From Paraspadella gotoi (taxonomy: Eukaryota; Chaetognatha), in assembly GCA_051294375.1 (NCBI GenBank), contig CM119270.1:260713-324712 (forward strand): a stretch of 64,000 bases of DNA. The letters are read 5' to 3'. Positions 25,466 to 35,817 of this stretch are shown here, piece by piece. How positions within the stretch are numbered: the stretch's first letter is position 1; every line of letters begins with the position of its first letter. Below the pieces are notes generated by a model, which had not been told where the DNA came from, made no database searches, and saw only the letters and a list, made by a program, of their open reading frames with translations. A program made the translations under genes and the position numbers.

Positions 25466-26369
25466 ATCTCAGTGTGGCCATTTGACCTTTTTTACTTTTA
25501 TATCACTTTTATTTCCCTGTGATTTTGTACACTGACTTGACCACAAATGACTCACAGTGCCAAACGTAATTGTCGTTCATTCCTTTGGCAACAATAATAA
25601 TTATTTCTCATCGACTTGCCATGCCATGCCTTGCCATGAGGTACAAAGGTCTGAAAGATTATTGCTTTCTACTTTTCTCTAAAAAGAAAAGATAGATTAA
25701 GAAAGGTAAAATTATTTTTGGCTTTAGACAACATAAACACATAAAAACTGAAATCTCGAGAAATGTTTGATCCTTGCTAAGTTACCATAACGAACGTAAA
25801 TGATTTGAGTAGTGTTATTACCAAAAAATAAATTAGACATGAATATTTGTTTGCCCAGAAATATATAGTTATATACATTATACAATACACTTTTTAGTTT
25901 CCAAATAAAAAAATTTAAAAAAAAAAATTCTTAAAAAAGAAAAAGACCGAGATTCCTTGTTCTTTTGTTTTATATTAGCGATTCTCAATTAAATTTGGTC
26001 GATGCTGCCACCTATCAACAAATTTAGTCAAGAGCATTCGATGAATAACAAAAGACTCAGAGGAATGAAAACTTTTCGTTTTAAATTAAATTTATTTATT
26101 CGATAAATAATATTTATTATTCCATTTATAAATGTAAAAACTCAGACTCATGTTATCAAGAATATAAAATACGTAAAAAAATAATTCGAATTTTTCTGTC
26201 TTTATTCGTATAGCGATCAATTTAAGTACTGAACTATCCTGTCTGTCTTGTTAAAAAGTTTTAAAATAACTTGATACAAAATCCATCGATAAAACTATAA
26301 ACTTAACAAGAAATAAAAAAAATTAATTAACAGTCGATTCAACAAAGGAAATGAAAATAAACAATAATA
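25291..26369. other. Intergenic / 3' flank of the SLC16-like gene
   Basis: A GA tract (25394-25460) is followed by AT-rich sequence. TTTATT at about 26093-26100 reads AATAAA on the minus strand, around 270 nt downstream of the SLC16-like stop codon, so it is a plausible polyadenylation signal. Nothing else is recognised. Confidence 0.5.
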
Positions 26370-26397
26370 TTAAGGATTAACATTCAATTCGTCTTTA

Positions 26398-26433
<36 letters not shown>

Positions 26434-29274
26434 TCTTCCTCCCCCACTTCCTCTTCCTCTTCTTCCTCTTCTCCCTCTCCCCTCTTCCTCCCTCTCGTCA
26501 TCCAGCCCGCCAAAATGACCGACGACGCGACCAGCAAACTGCCCGACACCAAGACGACGCTCTCGTAAATGCCCGACGCGTCGGCTAGCCATCCAGCGAA
26601 GGGAGGGACGCAAAAGATCATGATACCCGCTACAAGACCGATCACGCCCGACGTCCGGTGGAGTAGGGCTGACCCGAAATTGTCGGTCAGGACGGACCAA
26701 TAGAGGGCAGCCCAAACACCGCGGCAAACGCCAAAGAGACTGCCGGTCAGAGCGAGTTGCTGTGAAAGGGGNNNNNNNNNNNNNNNNNNNNNNNNNNNNN
26801 NNNNNNNNNNNNNNNNNNNNNNNNNNNNNNNNNNNNNNNNNNNNNNNNNNNNNNNNNNNNNNNNNNNNNNNNNNNNNNNNNNNNNNNNNNNNNNNNNNNN
26901 NNNNNNNNNNNNNNNNNNNNNNNNNNNNNNNNNNNNNNNNNNNNNNNNNNNNNNNNNNNNNNNNNNNNNNNNNNNNNNNNNNNNNNNNNNNNNNNNNNNN
27001 NNNNNNNNNNNNNNNNNNNNNNNNNNNNNNNNNNNNNNNNNNNNNNNNNNNNNNNNNNNNNNNNNNNNNNNNNNNNNNNNNNNNNNNNNNNNNNNNNNNN
27101 NNNNNNNNNNNNNNNNNNNNNNNNNNNNNNNNNNNNNNNNNNNNNNNNNNNNNNNNNNNNNNNNNNNNNNNNNNNNNNNNNNNNNNNNNNNNNNNNNNNN
27201 NNNNNNNNNNNNNNNNNNNNNNNNNNNNNNNNNNNNNNNNNNNNNNNNNNNNNNNNNNNNNNNNNNNNNNNNNNNNNNNNNNNNNNNNNNNNATCCCTGA
27301 AACCTAATCTTATAAAAAAAAATGTAGTAATTTAATAAGAAAATACAGCGAAACCGACAATTTGACCAAACTCTTAACTCGACTTACGTCAGATAAAGAA
27401 TGAAGGAAGATGACATTAAAATCTTTGATTCGACCGTTAAATGTCGGTTTCGTCGCCTTGACAACGGGGACGCATCTGTCGGCTTCGTCCCTGACATTGT
27501 CGGCTTCGTCGTCGTCTTCGTCGCTGACATTGTCGGCATCGTCGTCGTTGTTGTTGTCGTTGTTTTCTTCAAAAATGAATCTTTTAGTAAAAGTTTGTAT
27601 CCTCCTCCTCCTCTTCCTCCTCCTCTCTCGCTCCTCCCCTCCCTTTCTCCTCTTCCCCCCATCGTCATGGCAACGGGACATATCTGCAGCATCGCTCCAG
27701 CGGCTAACATCAAAGCTCCTCTCCATCCAAACTCCAGCCGCAGCCACTCTGCCGCTACTGGAGCGGCCATGCTTCCCAGGGTGCAGCCGGCCTCAGCCAC
27801 GGCGAAGGCGGCGGCTCTGTTCCGCGCGGGGCTCTCGTCGGCCACGTGGACGAAGCCGGGGGCGTAAACGGCCGAAGCGCCGGCGAAGGCCACGACGCCG
27901 GCGAGGAGAAAGAGCGCCGCTAGATGAGGGGCGAATGACGCCGCGAAGAGAGAAATTGAGGCGAGAAGAGCGCCGGAAAATATGACCTGATGATGGAAGT
28001 GTGGAACCGGGAATTTCAATATGTTCACCCCGCCGTTCACTTTCAGTTTTCACAGATCATTTCACGCAATGAGTTCCACGTTTTCTCACCCATCAATCTT
28101 TTGGAAATCATTTTTTCAGAAATTCCACTCGCAAGCAAATCATTTCTTCAAAGTTTTCTTCTACCCCGGATCACACTAACTCAATGACTTTCACAAGGAN
28201 NNNNNNNNNNNNNNNNNNNNNNNNNNNNNNNNNNNNTCTCACATTTAATGATCACGGCCAGCTACACCTCACATTGCTCCCTCTCCTTCTCTCTCATCAC
28301 ATCTCTCTCTCTCTTTCTCTCTCTGTCTCTCCTCTCCTCTCTCTCTCTCGTCTCTCTCTCACCTTTCGGGTTCGAATAGCTGACGAGTAGAAGTAGCCAT
28401 CGAAAATGGAGCAGCGAGATATTTATCATCGCGTAAGCAGAAGACGTGATCCAAGATGTTAAGGCTTTTGAGCTTCCGAATTCTCGCTGAGTTAAGAATC
28501 TCATGTTTGTATAGAGAGACATATTTTCGAGGTTTAATTAAATAGATTTAAATTTTATTTTATTTGATAAATATAAAAGTTAAGTATTGTGGCGGAATAT
28601 ACCGCCACAGTATTAAATATTCCCACGAGGACGACGCCATAAGCCTCGCTAAGCCGTGATCCGCCTCCACACGATTTAACCCAGCTCAGGGTTTTTCCCG
28701 AGTCAATATAACCTTTGTTTATATTTCCTCTTATCCTCTACCCTACTGATCAAGTAGACAGTTCCAACTCCGAGCTGGATCTCCAGGTCACCAGTATTCT
28801 AATTTAAAAAAATAATCTTATGAATTTTTTGTTGTTCATTTTTTTTTCGGTTTATTTATATTCCGACTTTCTATTGCAAATAAATAATTAAATTCAATTT
28901 GGATAACATTTTGTTAACAGTTAACCGATTGTTTCGAAATGTACTGTTGTATGTAAATTAATTTTGTGCATGTTCCTGGCTAATGTACTCACTTGGATCT
29001 ACTTAGTACGAATTGTTGTTTTTTTTCGTGGGAAAAAATAAACTAAAATTGTATGTTAAAACGGCTTGCCTCTTTCAATGAAATTAAATTATTAAATTAA
29101 ATATCAGGTAATTCAATCGTCATATTCTATATTTTATATTTCGAAAATATTCTCCCCTGCCAATCGACGAAAAAGAGAGACAAGCAGCTTGCAACGCCGA
29201 AAACGACGCCGTTGTTCCAAGCGGACGCCGCGCAAGAGGACCAAGCTCGCGTTCGCCATTTAACGCCGGTCGAT

Positions 29275-29312
<38 letters not shown>

Positions 29313-29411
29313 TGACGATTTCTCGACGCCGGAAGGAGTCGTGGCGCCGACGTTGACCGGATCAGTGACCCGACGGGTCAGAGGCGGCGTTGTCAAGGAA
29401 ACGGAGGGCAT
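26370..29411 (-). CDS. SLC16/monocarboxylate-transporter-like MFS protein (interrupted by gap)
   Basis: Minus-strand gene seen as exon 1 (29411-29157), exon 2 (28486-28363), exon 3 (28039-27388) and a last exon (26771 or earlier to 26370), with a 521-N gap before the last exon. The order of motifs matches the monocarboxylate transporter family: TM1 NNGVVFGVASCLSLFFVDWQ; REFGSSKALTSWITSS at TM2; TM3-TM6 with the YAPGF turn and FGWRGALMLAAGAMLQ; a long hydrophilic loop; then CVPPFAGWLADASG in the C-terminal half. Family members move small organic anions across membranes with 12 TMs; the substrate here cannot be read. Exon phases match (0, then 1), but the exon 1 donor reads GG rather than GT. 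Unusual parts are poly-Ser near the N terminus, poly-Thr in the loop and a Glu/poly-Thr C-terminal tail. I chose the ATG at 29411 because the codon at 29417 is GTG. Confidence 0.85.
26772..27292. other. Assembly gap, 521 N
   Basis: It lies inside the SLC16-like gene between the cytoplasmic loop exon and the C-terminal half. TM7-TM9 coding sequence is expected here. Confidence 0.95.
27388..28039 (-). CDS. SLC16-like exon 3: TM3-TM6 and cytoplasmic loop
   Basis: It encodes VIFSGALLASISLFAASFAP, GVVAFAGASAVYAPGF and FGWRGALMLAAGAMLQ, then a basic/Gly-rich and poly-Thr loop. The donor at 27387 is a consensus GTAAGT. The upstream boundary is tentative: AG at 28041-28040 keeps the phase with exon 2, while an AG immediately before 27986 would not. 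Confidence 0.75.
28200..28236. other. Assembly gap, 37 N
   Basis: Short gap in the intron between SLC16-like exons 2 and 3. Confidence 0.95.
28363..28486 (-). CDS. SLC16-like exon 2: TM2
   Basis: Acceptor CTTAACTCAG before CGAGAATTC, donor AAAG before GTGAGAGAGAG. It encodes REFGSSKALTSWITSSAYA and the remainder of TM2, and leaves one base that joins in phase to exon 3. The intron downstream begins with a (GA)n tract and contains a 37-N gap (28200-28236). Confidence 0.8.
28588..28609. repeat. Perfect 8-bp inverted repeat (TGTGGCGG / CCGCCACA)
   Basis: TGTGGCGG and its exact reverse complement CCGCCACA enclose the loop AATATA. The following roughly 200 bp (to about 28800) are richer in GC than their surroundings. 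The TG...CA ends resemble an element terminus, but no matching second end is seen. It lies in intron 1 of the SLC16-like gene. Confidence 0.6.
29157..29411 (-). CDS. SLC16-like exon 1: N-terminus and TM1
   Basis: 85 codons: a Ser/Thr-rich N-terminus with about 16 consecutive Ser (TCG/TCA codons), then the first transmembrane helix ending FFVDWQ. Family members continue from FFVxxQ into an F-GxS-x-TSWI motif, which is what exon 2 supplies in phase 0. The bases after the junction are GGGAGA, so the donor lacks the canonical T. Confidence 0.75.
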
Positions 29412-29421
29412 TGTCACGTGA
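29412..29421. promoter_or_regulatory. Palindromic E-box (CACGTG) immediately upstream of the SLC16-like start
   Basis: TGTCACGTGACC contains CACGTG at 29415-29420; its nearest base is 3 nt before the ATG. CACGTG flanked by GT...AC is the classic site for bHLH-zip factors such as USF, MITF/TFE and Myc/Max. Its role here is inferred only from sequence and position. Confidence 0.45.
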
Positions 29422-29429
29422 CCTGTCAG

Positions 29430-30119
29430 TTTTGATTTATTTTTAATTTATTATTTTTTTAATTTTTGTCTTTTGGGTGAAAAATTTAATCGAGGGAGAG
29501 AGAGAGAGAGATTTCGCCAAAGACTCAAGACAAGTTCGCGAGGTGGTGAGGGTAAAGTCCCCTAAAGTGAGAGAGAGAGAGAGACTTGACAAAGAAAATG
29601 ATACGTAGTGAAATTTTAAGTTGTGAAATTACGTAAGTTAATTTTCGTTTTTATTTAATTTTTCTTTTGTTTTTTTTCTCGTTCATCTTTATATTTTGTC
29701 TTTCTTTCTTTCTTTCTTTCTTTTTTTCTTTCTTTCTTTCTATCTTTCAATCTTTCAATCTGTATTTCTCTTTCTCATTTTATTTTTTGTATCTTTCTTT
29801 CTCTCTTTCTCCCTTTACATACTTACTTTATTTTTTGCAAAATTTTTTGCCAAATTACAATAAATTACAATAATACCTTTAAAAGTCCGGCCTTTTTTTG
29901 TCGTCGCTTCATAAAATTAAAAGGGTAAACATGAGAGAATAAATCATAGTAGATGAAAGGAATCCCAAGTGATAAAAATTAGCGACAAAAATTTTCACAT
30001 CCGCATTTATGACATTATAAGTTTCAACTTTAATTTTGCTCGAGTTGTATTATATTTTTTTCCATGTCATTCAGTTTTGACCTTAAAGGGTTTCTGCATA
30101 GATATAAATTTACTGAAAG
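29430..30119. other. 5' flank of the SLC16-like gene, no gene seen
   Basis: T-rich sequence with two short GA tracts (29498-29512 and 29570-29583) and a (TTTC)n tract (29700-29760). No coding exon or RNA gene is recognised. Confidence 0.5.
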
Positions 30120-30565
30120 ATTATCATCATCATGATCATCACATCATCAGTTATCATCAATCGTCACATCATCATCAATCATGCATCATTATCACCAATA
30201 ATCACTAGTTGTTTGTCATCTTCATCATCACAATAATAATCATCACTGTCATCGTCATCAACATCATCAATGTTTTTGTCATCCTCATCATCACAATAAT
30301 AATCATCATCGTCATCATCATCGGTATCATCATCGTTATCATAATCATAATCTTCATCATCATCATCATCTCATCATCACCATCATCACTGTTTTTGTCA
30401 TCTTCATCATCACAATAATAATCATTAGCGTCATCATCATCGCTATTATCATCATCGTTTTCATAATCATCATCTTCATCATCATCATCATAATCATCAT
30501 CTTCATCATCATCATCAAAATGATCATCTCATCATCATCATCATCATCATCATCATGACCGTCAT
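30120..30565. repeat. (ATC)n/(TCATCA) imperfect microsatellite
   Basis: About 440 bp of imperfect TCATCA repeat. The Asp/Met and Ile/Ser-rich open frames in both strands are translations of this repeat and are not considered genes. Confidence 0.9.
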
Positions 30566-30581
30566 AATTTTCCTTTGTGAT

Positions 30582-30643
30582 CACGTGACCCCATTACAAA
30601 CTGTCACGTGACCTAAAAGATCACATGAACTCGGAATCACGTG
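30582..30643. promoter_or_regulatory. Cluster of three CACGTG E-boxes plus one CACATG
   Basis: CACGTG at 30582-30587, 30605-30610 and 30638-30643, with CACATG at 30622-30627, all within 62 bp. The cluster lies about 1.2 kb upstream of the SLC16-like start and 2.1 kb upstream of the endosulfine start, so it may serve either gene. Confidence 0.4.
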
Positions 30644-30807
30644 AAAATTTAGGTTAAATTATTATCAGGTTAAGCATTCACGAGTTTACTACGTGATAGC
30701 TTAAGGTCAAATCTTTCTCGTCGTAAAAAAAGATTTTAACCCCAAAAAAACTATATTTTCGTTTTTACTTTTTCAATTGTAAGAAAATGAAGAGTGCGTG
30801 TTGAAAG

Positions 30808-31045
30808 GGCAAGAGAGAGAGAGTAGAGAGAGAGAGAGAGAGAGATGGAGGAGAGCAAGAGAGAGGGAGAAGGCAGTAGAGAGGAGAGAGAGAGGAAGAG
30901 AGAGAGAGAGAGAAGAGAGGAGAGAGAGATAGAGAGAGAGGAGAGAGAGAGAGAGAAGGAGAGAGAGAGAGAGGAGAGACGAGAGAGAGGAGGGAGCAGA
31001 GAGAGAAGAGAGAGAGAGAGAGGAAGGGAGAGAGAGAGAGAATTT
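30808..31045. repeat. (GA)n tract
   Basis: About 240 bp of imperfect GA dinucleotide repeat. Arg/Glu and Ser/Leu frames here are repeat translations. A short imperfect (ACATTGACATG)-type repeat follows at 31080-31190. Confidence 0.9.
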
Positions 31046-31739
31046 TTTCATTAATGAGGAAAACAAATTGTAACGTTTGGAATACATTGATATCACATTG
31101 AAATCACATTGCTATTGACATGACATTGACATGACATTGACATGACATTATTATTGACACGACATTGATATTGATATTGACATAGACATTGCATAGGCAA
31201 AGAGAAATCATAAACCCTCTTGAGTCTTATTGCTAGATATGTAGACTGATAGAGTCTTGATCGAAAGCTTGGGCAAAAAAAATCTCGCAAACCCACTAGG
31301 CATACTAAGTGTGGGAGCTATGCACACCGTTCTATTAATTAGATCCAAATTTCCGAAAAGAGAAACCATTTTCTACAATTAGCAAAGTCGAAATGCCCCT
31401 CATGTTGAGCGATATAAAGTTCATAGATATTTATAATTTTATTCCAACACGTTGACAAACCTTAGAGCAAAAAAAAAAAAAAGAGTTGGGGCATGAAAAG
31501 GTTTATGAAGACGTTTAATAACGCCAAACCAAGTTGTCCTTTCATCAACCGCATTTTTCTTTTCATAATAAATACAATGAGAAGAACTGGAATGAAATCC
31601 GGCATCAGAAGGCAAACGAACCACCCGAACCCACTGAAAAGCGGTTCATTGCGTTGCTGCTCTGAACGGTAACTCGTTTTTGCTGATGAGACTAACTGGA
31701 CGGGAAAAACTGAACATGTGACCAAGTATTTAGATGATG

Positions 31740-31925
31740 ATAGGAGCTGATCTGAGTCTAAGACTACGATCCGTATCTTCTTTGCACGCCTCAGCAGATA
31801 TGGAACGGGTCCTGGGCTTGGAACCAGGCTTGAGGATGGGATTGAAACCCGGTACCTAGTGGTCATGAGCTGATGGCTTCACTCAACGAGATTAAAAAAC
31901 GGTAGGGTCATGCCACAGTATTATC
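31740..31925 (-). repeat. SINE family A copy
   Basis: On the minus strand it shows a tRNA-like head: a GTTGAGTGAAGCCATCAGCTC box and the B-like box CGGGTTTCAATCCC. The body contains CAAGCCTGGTTCCAAGCCCA. The copy is somewhat decayed in the A box. Confidence 0.75.
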
Positions 31926-32039
31926 TTGCAAGTTTTGTTAGTTTATTTATTAATTAAATGGAAAATTTTATAATGTGTGTACCAATTTAATATAATAACA
32001 AAAAACTGAAAACAAAATTTAAAAAAAAATTGACACGAG

Positions 32040-32054
32040 GATTCTTTCTTTCTT

Positions 32055-32092
<38 letters not shown>
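32040..32092. repeat. (TTTC)n/(TC)n microsatellite
   Basis: TTTC repeat merging into about 40 bp of pure TC, followed by AT-rich sequence and the 177-N gap. Confidence 0.9.
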
Positions 32093-32093
<1 letters not shown>

Positions 32094-32214
32094 CACTGAA
32101 ATTACACTGAAACAGGACACTCAAAATGACAACTTTAAAAGTTTAACACACATATTACTCCACACACAAACTCGAAAACTTTAAGCGACGAACGGTAAAT
32201 TACTGGATTATACT

Positions 32215-32391
32215 NNNNNNNNNNNNNNNNNNNNNNNNNNNNNNNNNNNNNNNNNNNNNNNNNNNNNNNNNNNNNNNNNNNNNNNNNNNNNNNNNNNNNN
32301 NNNNNNNNNNNNNNNNNNNNNNNNNNNNNNNNNNNNNNNNNNNNNNNNNNNNNNNNNNNNNNNNNNNNNNNNNNNNNNNNNTCTCTCTCTC
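32215..32391. other. Assembly gap, 177 N
   Basis: Gap ending in a (TC)n tract, about 370 bp upstream of the endosulfine start. Promoter or 5' UTR sequence could be missing here. Confidence 0.95.
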
Positions 32392-32762
32392 TCTCTCTCT
32401 CGTCTTTCTGTTCGTCGAACATAAAAAGACTAAAAAATAAAATCAATAATCTTCTTTATTTTTTTCTTCTTTATTCTTCTCCTCTTTTTTTTCGATCGAT
32501 GCCAAAATAATCTTTTAAAAATAATCTTAAACGCCCGGTTTTTAAAAAACAAATTAAAAAACTAAACTAACAAAATTACTAAACTTACGCACACAAAACA
32601 GAAAATATCTTGTTCGGGAATTCTAATCATAAACTCGTGACATGAGATGACAGAAAAAGATTTGACAGTCTGTCATCGAGATTCGAGTTGTTTGTCGTTC
32701 CTCAAAAAATCTAAACTTCTTCCTGTCAAAAAAACAACTCTGTCCACAGTGTATCATCAAAT

Positions 32763-34630
32763 ATGGAGGAAAATAACGAGAGGTAAAACGACGTCACAGT
32801 GGTTTTAAATTTACCTGTCGATTGAAAGAATTATTACGTTGCAAATTAGTTATCAATAAATTTAGGTATAAATATATTTAAAAAATGGCCCGCTTTATCT
32901 TAAATTTGGAATTGACCGGTCGATCGGTATAGACCGGTTGGTGGTTATAACCGGTCGGTCGGTATTGACGGGTCGGTCGGTATTGACCCAAACAATGATA
33001 CAGTAGCATTGTTCGCTCGATCGTTCACTCGATTTTTAACTCAATCGTTCGCTCGATCGTTCGCTTAATCGTTCGCTTAATCGTTCATTAAACAATTGTT
33101 CAGTGCCGCCGCCGCCGCCGCCGCCGCTGCCCCTGAGGACCGCGCCGACCCTGAGGACGACGCCGCCACTCAATCGACGCCGCTACCCGACGCCGCTTCA
33201 ATTCAAACGACGGACGACAAATCGACGCCGAATTTAGAGGAGCAAGAGACCGAATCTCCTGTCGCCGCTTCTCCTGCTCCAGTAGCCAATTCTTCCGCTC
33301 CACTCGCCTTTCCTACAACATCAACGGACGCTACAGTATCAACAGAGCCAACAGGCATTACTTCAGCTGCTGGAGCCGACCCAGCAGCTCCTTTGGAAGG
33401 AGCAACTGCTCCAAAAGAGGACTCTGTAACAGCAGCAGCCGCTATTCTCGCTCCAGCAAGCCCCGTTTCCGCTCTTCAAGGTCCAGCGAAGAACACCAAG
33501 TACCCCAGCGCAGGAGCCGGGCGATCCGCTTTGCTGGAGCGACGCCTCTCCCGTGGAGTTCCTAAATATTTTGACTCTGGGGATTACAATCTGGCCAAGG
33601 CTGCAAGGGATCCCAGGAACAAGAAGGTGAGAAGAACAAGAGATATAATGAACAAAAAGGTTATGAGAAAAAGAGATCTAATGAACAAAAAGGTGAGAAG
33701 AACAAGGGTTATAGGAACAAGAAGGTGAGAAGAACAAGAGAACTAATGAACAAAAATGTTTTGAGGATAAGAGATCTAATGAACAAAAAAGTGAGAAGAA
33801 CAAGAGATCTTAGGAACAAGAAGGTGAAGGAACAAAATAACTTAGGAATAAAAAGGTTGAAAAAACAAAAGATCTAATGAACAGAAAAGTTGAAGAACAA
33901 GATAAATTATGAAAAAAAAAGATTGAGAGAACAAGAGATCTAATGAACAAAAAGGTGAAGGAACAAAAGAACTCAGGAACAAAAAGGTTGAAATAACAAA
34001 AGATCTAATGAACACAAAGGTTGAGAAAACAAGAGATCTAAAGAACAAGTTATTCTCAGAAAAAAAATTTAAAAACATCAACTTCGTAAGCATAATTATT
34101 TATAAACCGAAAAAGTTTGATAATTTTCGAAAGGGATAGTTCGCAGGGCAGGGTTTAAGTGTGTTATTGTCATATAAGGCGCTGACACACACTGACCCTC
34201 CTTAGTCTTTAATGTGCAAGATAGCTCATTTATTAAATGAAGGGATAATTTTTTCATATTTTCATATTTTTCATAGCTAATGTTAAAAGATTATTACAAA
34301 AATACAAATGATAAAAATCCTCTCATCTCTAAATCTCTTTCTCAGCCAATCGACCTCACGTATCCAGCTTCTCTTCGCGACAAGTCGCCCTCCGCTTCTT
34401 CCTCCACGCCCTCGGCAACCCCATCCCCCGACCCGCCCGCCAAGGCCACCCCTAACCCGCTCGTGCCCGAGACGGTTCCTCCAACGGCCTCCGTGCCCGA
34501 TGGGTCATCCACGACCGCGACGGCTCCTCGGCCGCCCTCGTCGATCGCTTTGCAACATCGTCGCCTTTCGCGTCAAAGATCCAAACTCGTTGATGACGGA
34601 GAGTTTGGGGTGGAGACGATGAAGGCTTGA
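32763..34630 (+). CDS. ENSA: Alpha-endosulfine / ARPP19 family protein
   Basis: Three exons join in phase: 32763-32782 (ATG plus six codons, donor GTAAAA), 33104-33626 and 34346-34630 (stop TGA). The product is about 275 residues, against about 120 in vertebrate ENSA. The family core is unmistakable: KYPSAGAGRSALLERRL, then KYFDSGDYNLAKA, with the Greatwall-kinase target Ser in FDSGDY at about residue 165. Established function: once phosphorylated at that Ser, the protein inhibits PP2A-B55 and supports mitotic entry. A basic Ser-rich tail HRRLSRQRSKLV corresponds in position to the PKA site of ENSA/ARPP19. The extra length is an Ala/Pro/Thr/Asp-rich N-terminal region beginning with a run of nine Ala. 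The exon 2 donor is embedded in an intronic minisatellite. Confidence 0.92.
32783..33103 (+). other. Endosulfine intron 1 with GGTCGGTCGG and TCGTTCGC repeats
   Basis: GT-AG intron (GTAAAA...TTGTTCAG). It contains a degenerate GGTCGGTCGGTATTGACC repeat (32918-32988) and a TCGTTCGCTCGA-type repeat (33010-33090) reaching almost to the acceptor. Confidence 0.7.
33611..34050 (+). repeat. Minisatellite containing the endosulfine 5' splice site
   Basis: Units of roughly 23-35 bp with a core like GAACAAGAAGGTGAGAAGAA repeat from the end of exon 2 into intron 2. The authentic donor is AAG|GTGAGA at 33626/33627. Similar donor-like strings occur again near 33690 and 33725, with weaker ones at 33790 and 33825. 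If read through, the frame stays open until about 33728. Confidence 0.85.
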
Positions 34631-34880
34631 AGGGGAGTTGGGGGGAGACAGGTGCAATGGGAGGTGCAAGGGGGAGATGCTGTGGATACTGGATAGGTAC
34701 TTCGGCAGGTGCATGCGGAAATTGTGAGAGTGGCAAGCGAAAATATCAAGTAGAAGGGAGATGCCAACGCAGGTGCAAGTAGTAGCTGGGGGAGGTGCAA
34801 GGAGATGCTGGGGGAGGTGCAAGGAGATACTGGGGGAGGTGCAAGATTCTGGAGGAGGTGCGAACGTTTAAAAGGGAGCA
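34631..34880 (+). repeat. GGGGGAGGTGCAAGG-type tandem repeat in the endosulfine 3' UTR
   Basis: Several degenerate units of about 24 bp (GGGAGGTGCAAGGAGATGCT) directly follow the endosulfine stop codon. Pro/His-rich frames on the opposite strand are repeat translations. Confidence 0.7.
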
Positions 34881-34949
34881 GATGCAAACAGAATGGCGAG
34901 ACGAATAAGATATTAGCTTAATTGGATTCTAGATCGTAGACGGAAACAC

Positions 34950-34950
<1 letters not shown>

Positions 34951-34997
<47 letters not shown>
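34951..34997. repeat. (CAGA)n microsatellite
   Basis: About eleven CAGA units, probably in the endosulfine 3' UTR. AATAAA at about 35250 and 35304 are candidate polyadenylation signals further downstream. The stretch 35000-35640 shows nothing else except an imperfect TACTAC/AGTAGT repeat at 35390-35500. Confidence 0.8.
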
Positions 34998-35000
<3 letters not shown>

Positions 35001-35648
35001 AACGGAAAAAGACAGACGGACACGCGCAAATTTTTCATTTCCGATTAAAAATAATTATTAATTAAATTCTCAGTGCTTTACGCCCTAACGGAGTTTTTAG
35101 CAGAAGAAACAATTGAATGTCTCGCCTCCTCTTGGTTTGAGGTGTTTAATTTAAAAATATCTATGTACTCTCGTTCTATACTAATTAATTGCCTATATGA
35201 AGTGTTAATGGACGCCCTTTGTGTGAGATTCGTCTTTATTAATGCGATGAATAATAAAAGAATAACAGTTGTTAACTAAACAATGCGTGTTTTTCAATGA
35301 TAAATAAAAAAAATCTTTAAAAGTAGTCAGCACGATGTAACAAAAAATGGAAAGAAAAGGTAGAACTAAATTACTCTATTATGCCTAAGAGTATTACTAC
35401 TAGTAGTACTACGATTATTACTACTAGTAGTACTACGAGTATTACTACAACTACAAGTAGTACTATTAGTATTACTACTAATAGTACTAGTAACTAAATT
35501 AAACAAAACAGGAATTTCTTTTTTACCAAATCGAAGTAAGAATTTTTTGCGCAAATTGCATAAAATGAAAAGTTTCAGCGAATATAAAAACAACAATTCA
35601 TCAATAAAATAAATTTTTTAGGTAATGATTTTAATCAATTTACTAAAA

Positions 35649-35654
35649 TTTATT
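35649..35654 (-). terminator. Candidate polyadenylation signal of UHRF1
   Basis: TTTATT on the plus strand reads AATAAA on the minus strand, about 165 nt downstream of the UHRF1 stop codon. Confidence 0.5.
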
Positions 35655-35746
35655 GCAAAAAAATAGTTTGTTAATAACGAAAGATAAATTTGTATTTTCT
35701 TTTTTTTTTCTTCTTTCCTTCTTTCTCTTTCATTCTGGGCAATCGG

Positions 35747-35750
<4 letters not shown>

Positions 35751-35812
<62 letters not shown>
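35751..35812 (-). repeat. (GA)n at the start of the UHRF1 3' UTR
   Basis: A pure dinucleotide run of about 62 bp (CT on plus) begins four nucleotides after the UHRF1 stop codon, so it would be a GA run in the mRNA. Confidence 0.85.

Positions 35813-35816
<4 letters not shown>

Positions 35817-35817
<1 letters not shown>

Noticed and set aside
26370-26390. KDEL endoplasmic-reticulum retention signal in the SLC16-like C-terminus
   Set aside because: KDEL is followed by NVNP before the stop, so it is not C-terminal and is adjacent to a poly-Thr repeat.
30120-30565. Asp-rich or Ile-rich protein genes on either strand
   Set aside because: They are direct translations of an ATC/TCA microsatellite without splice or start support.
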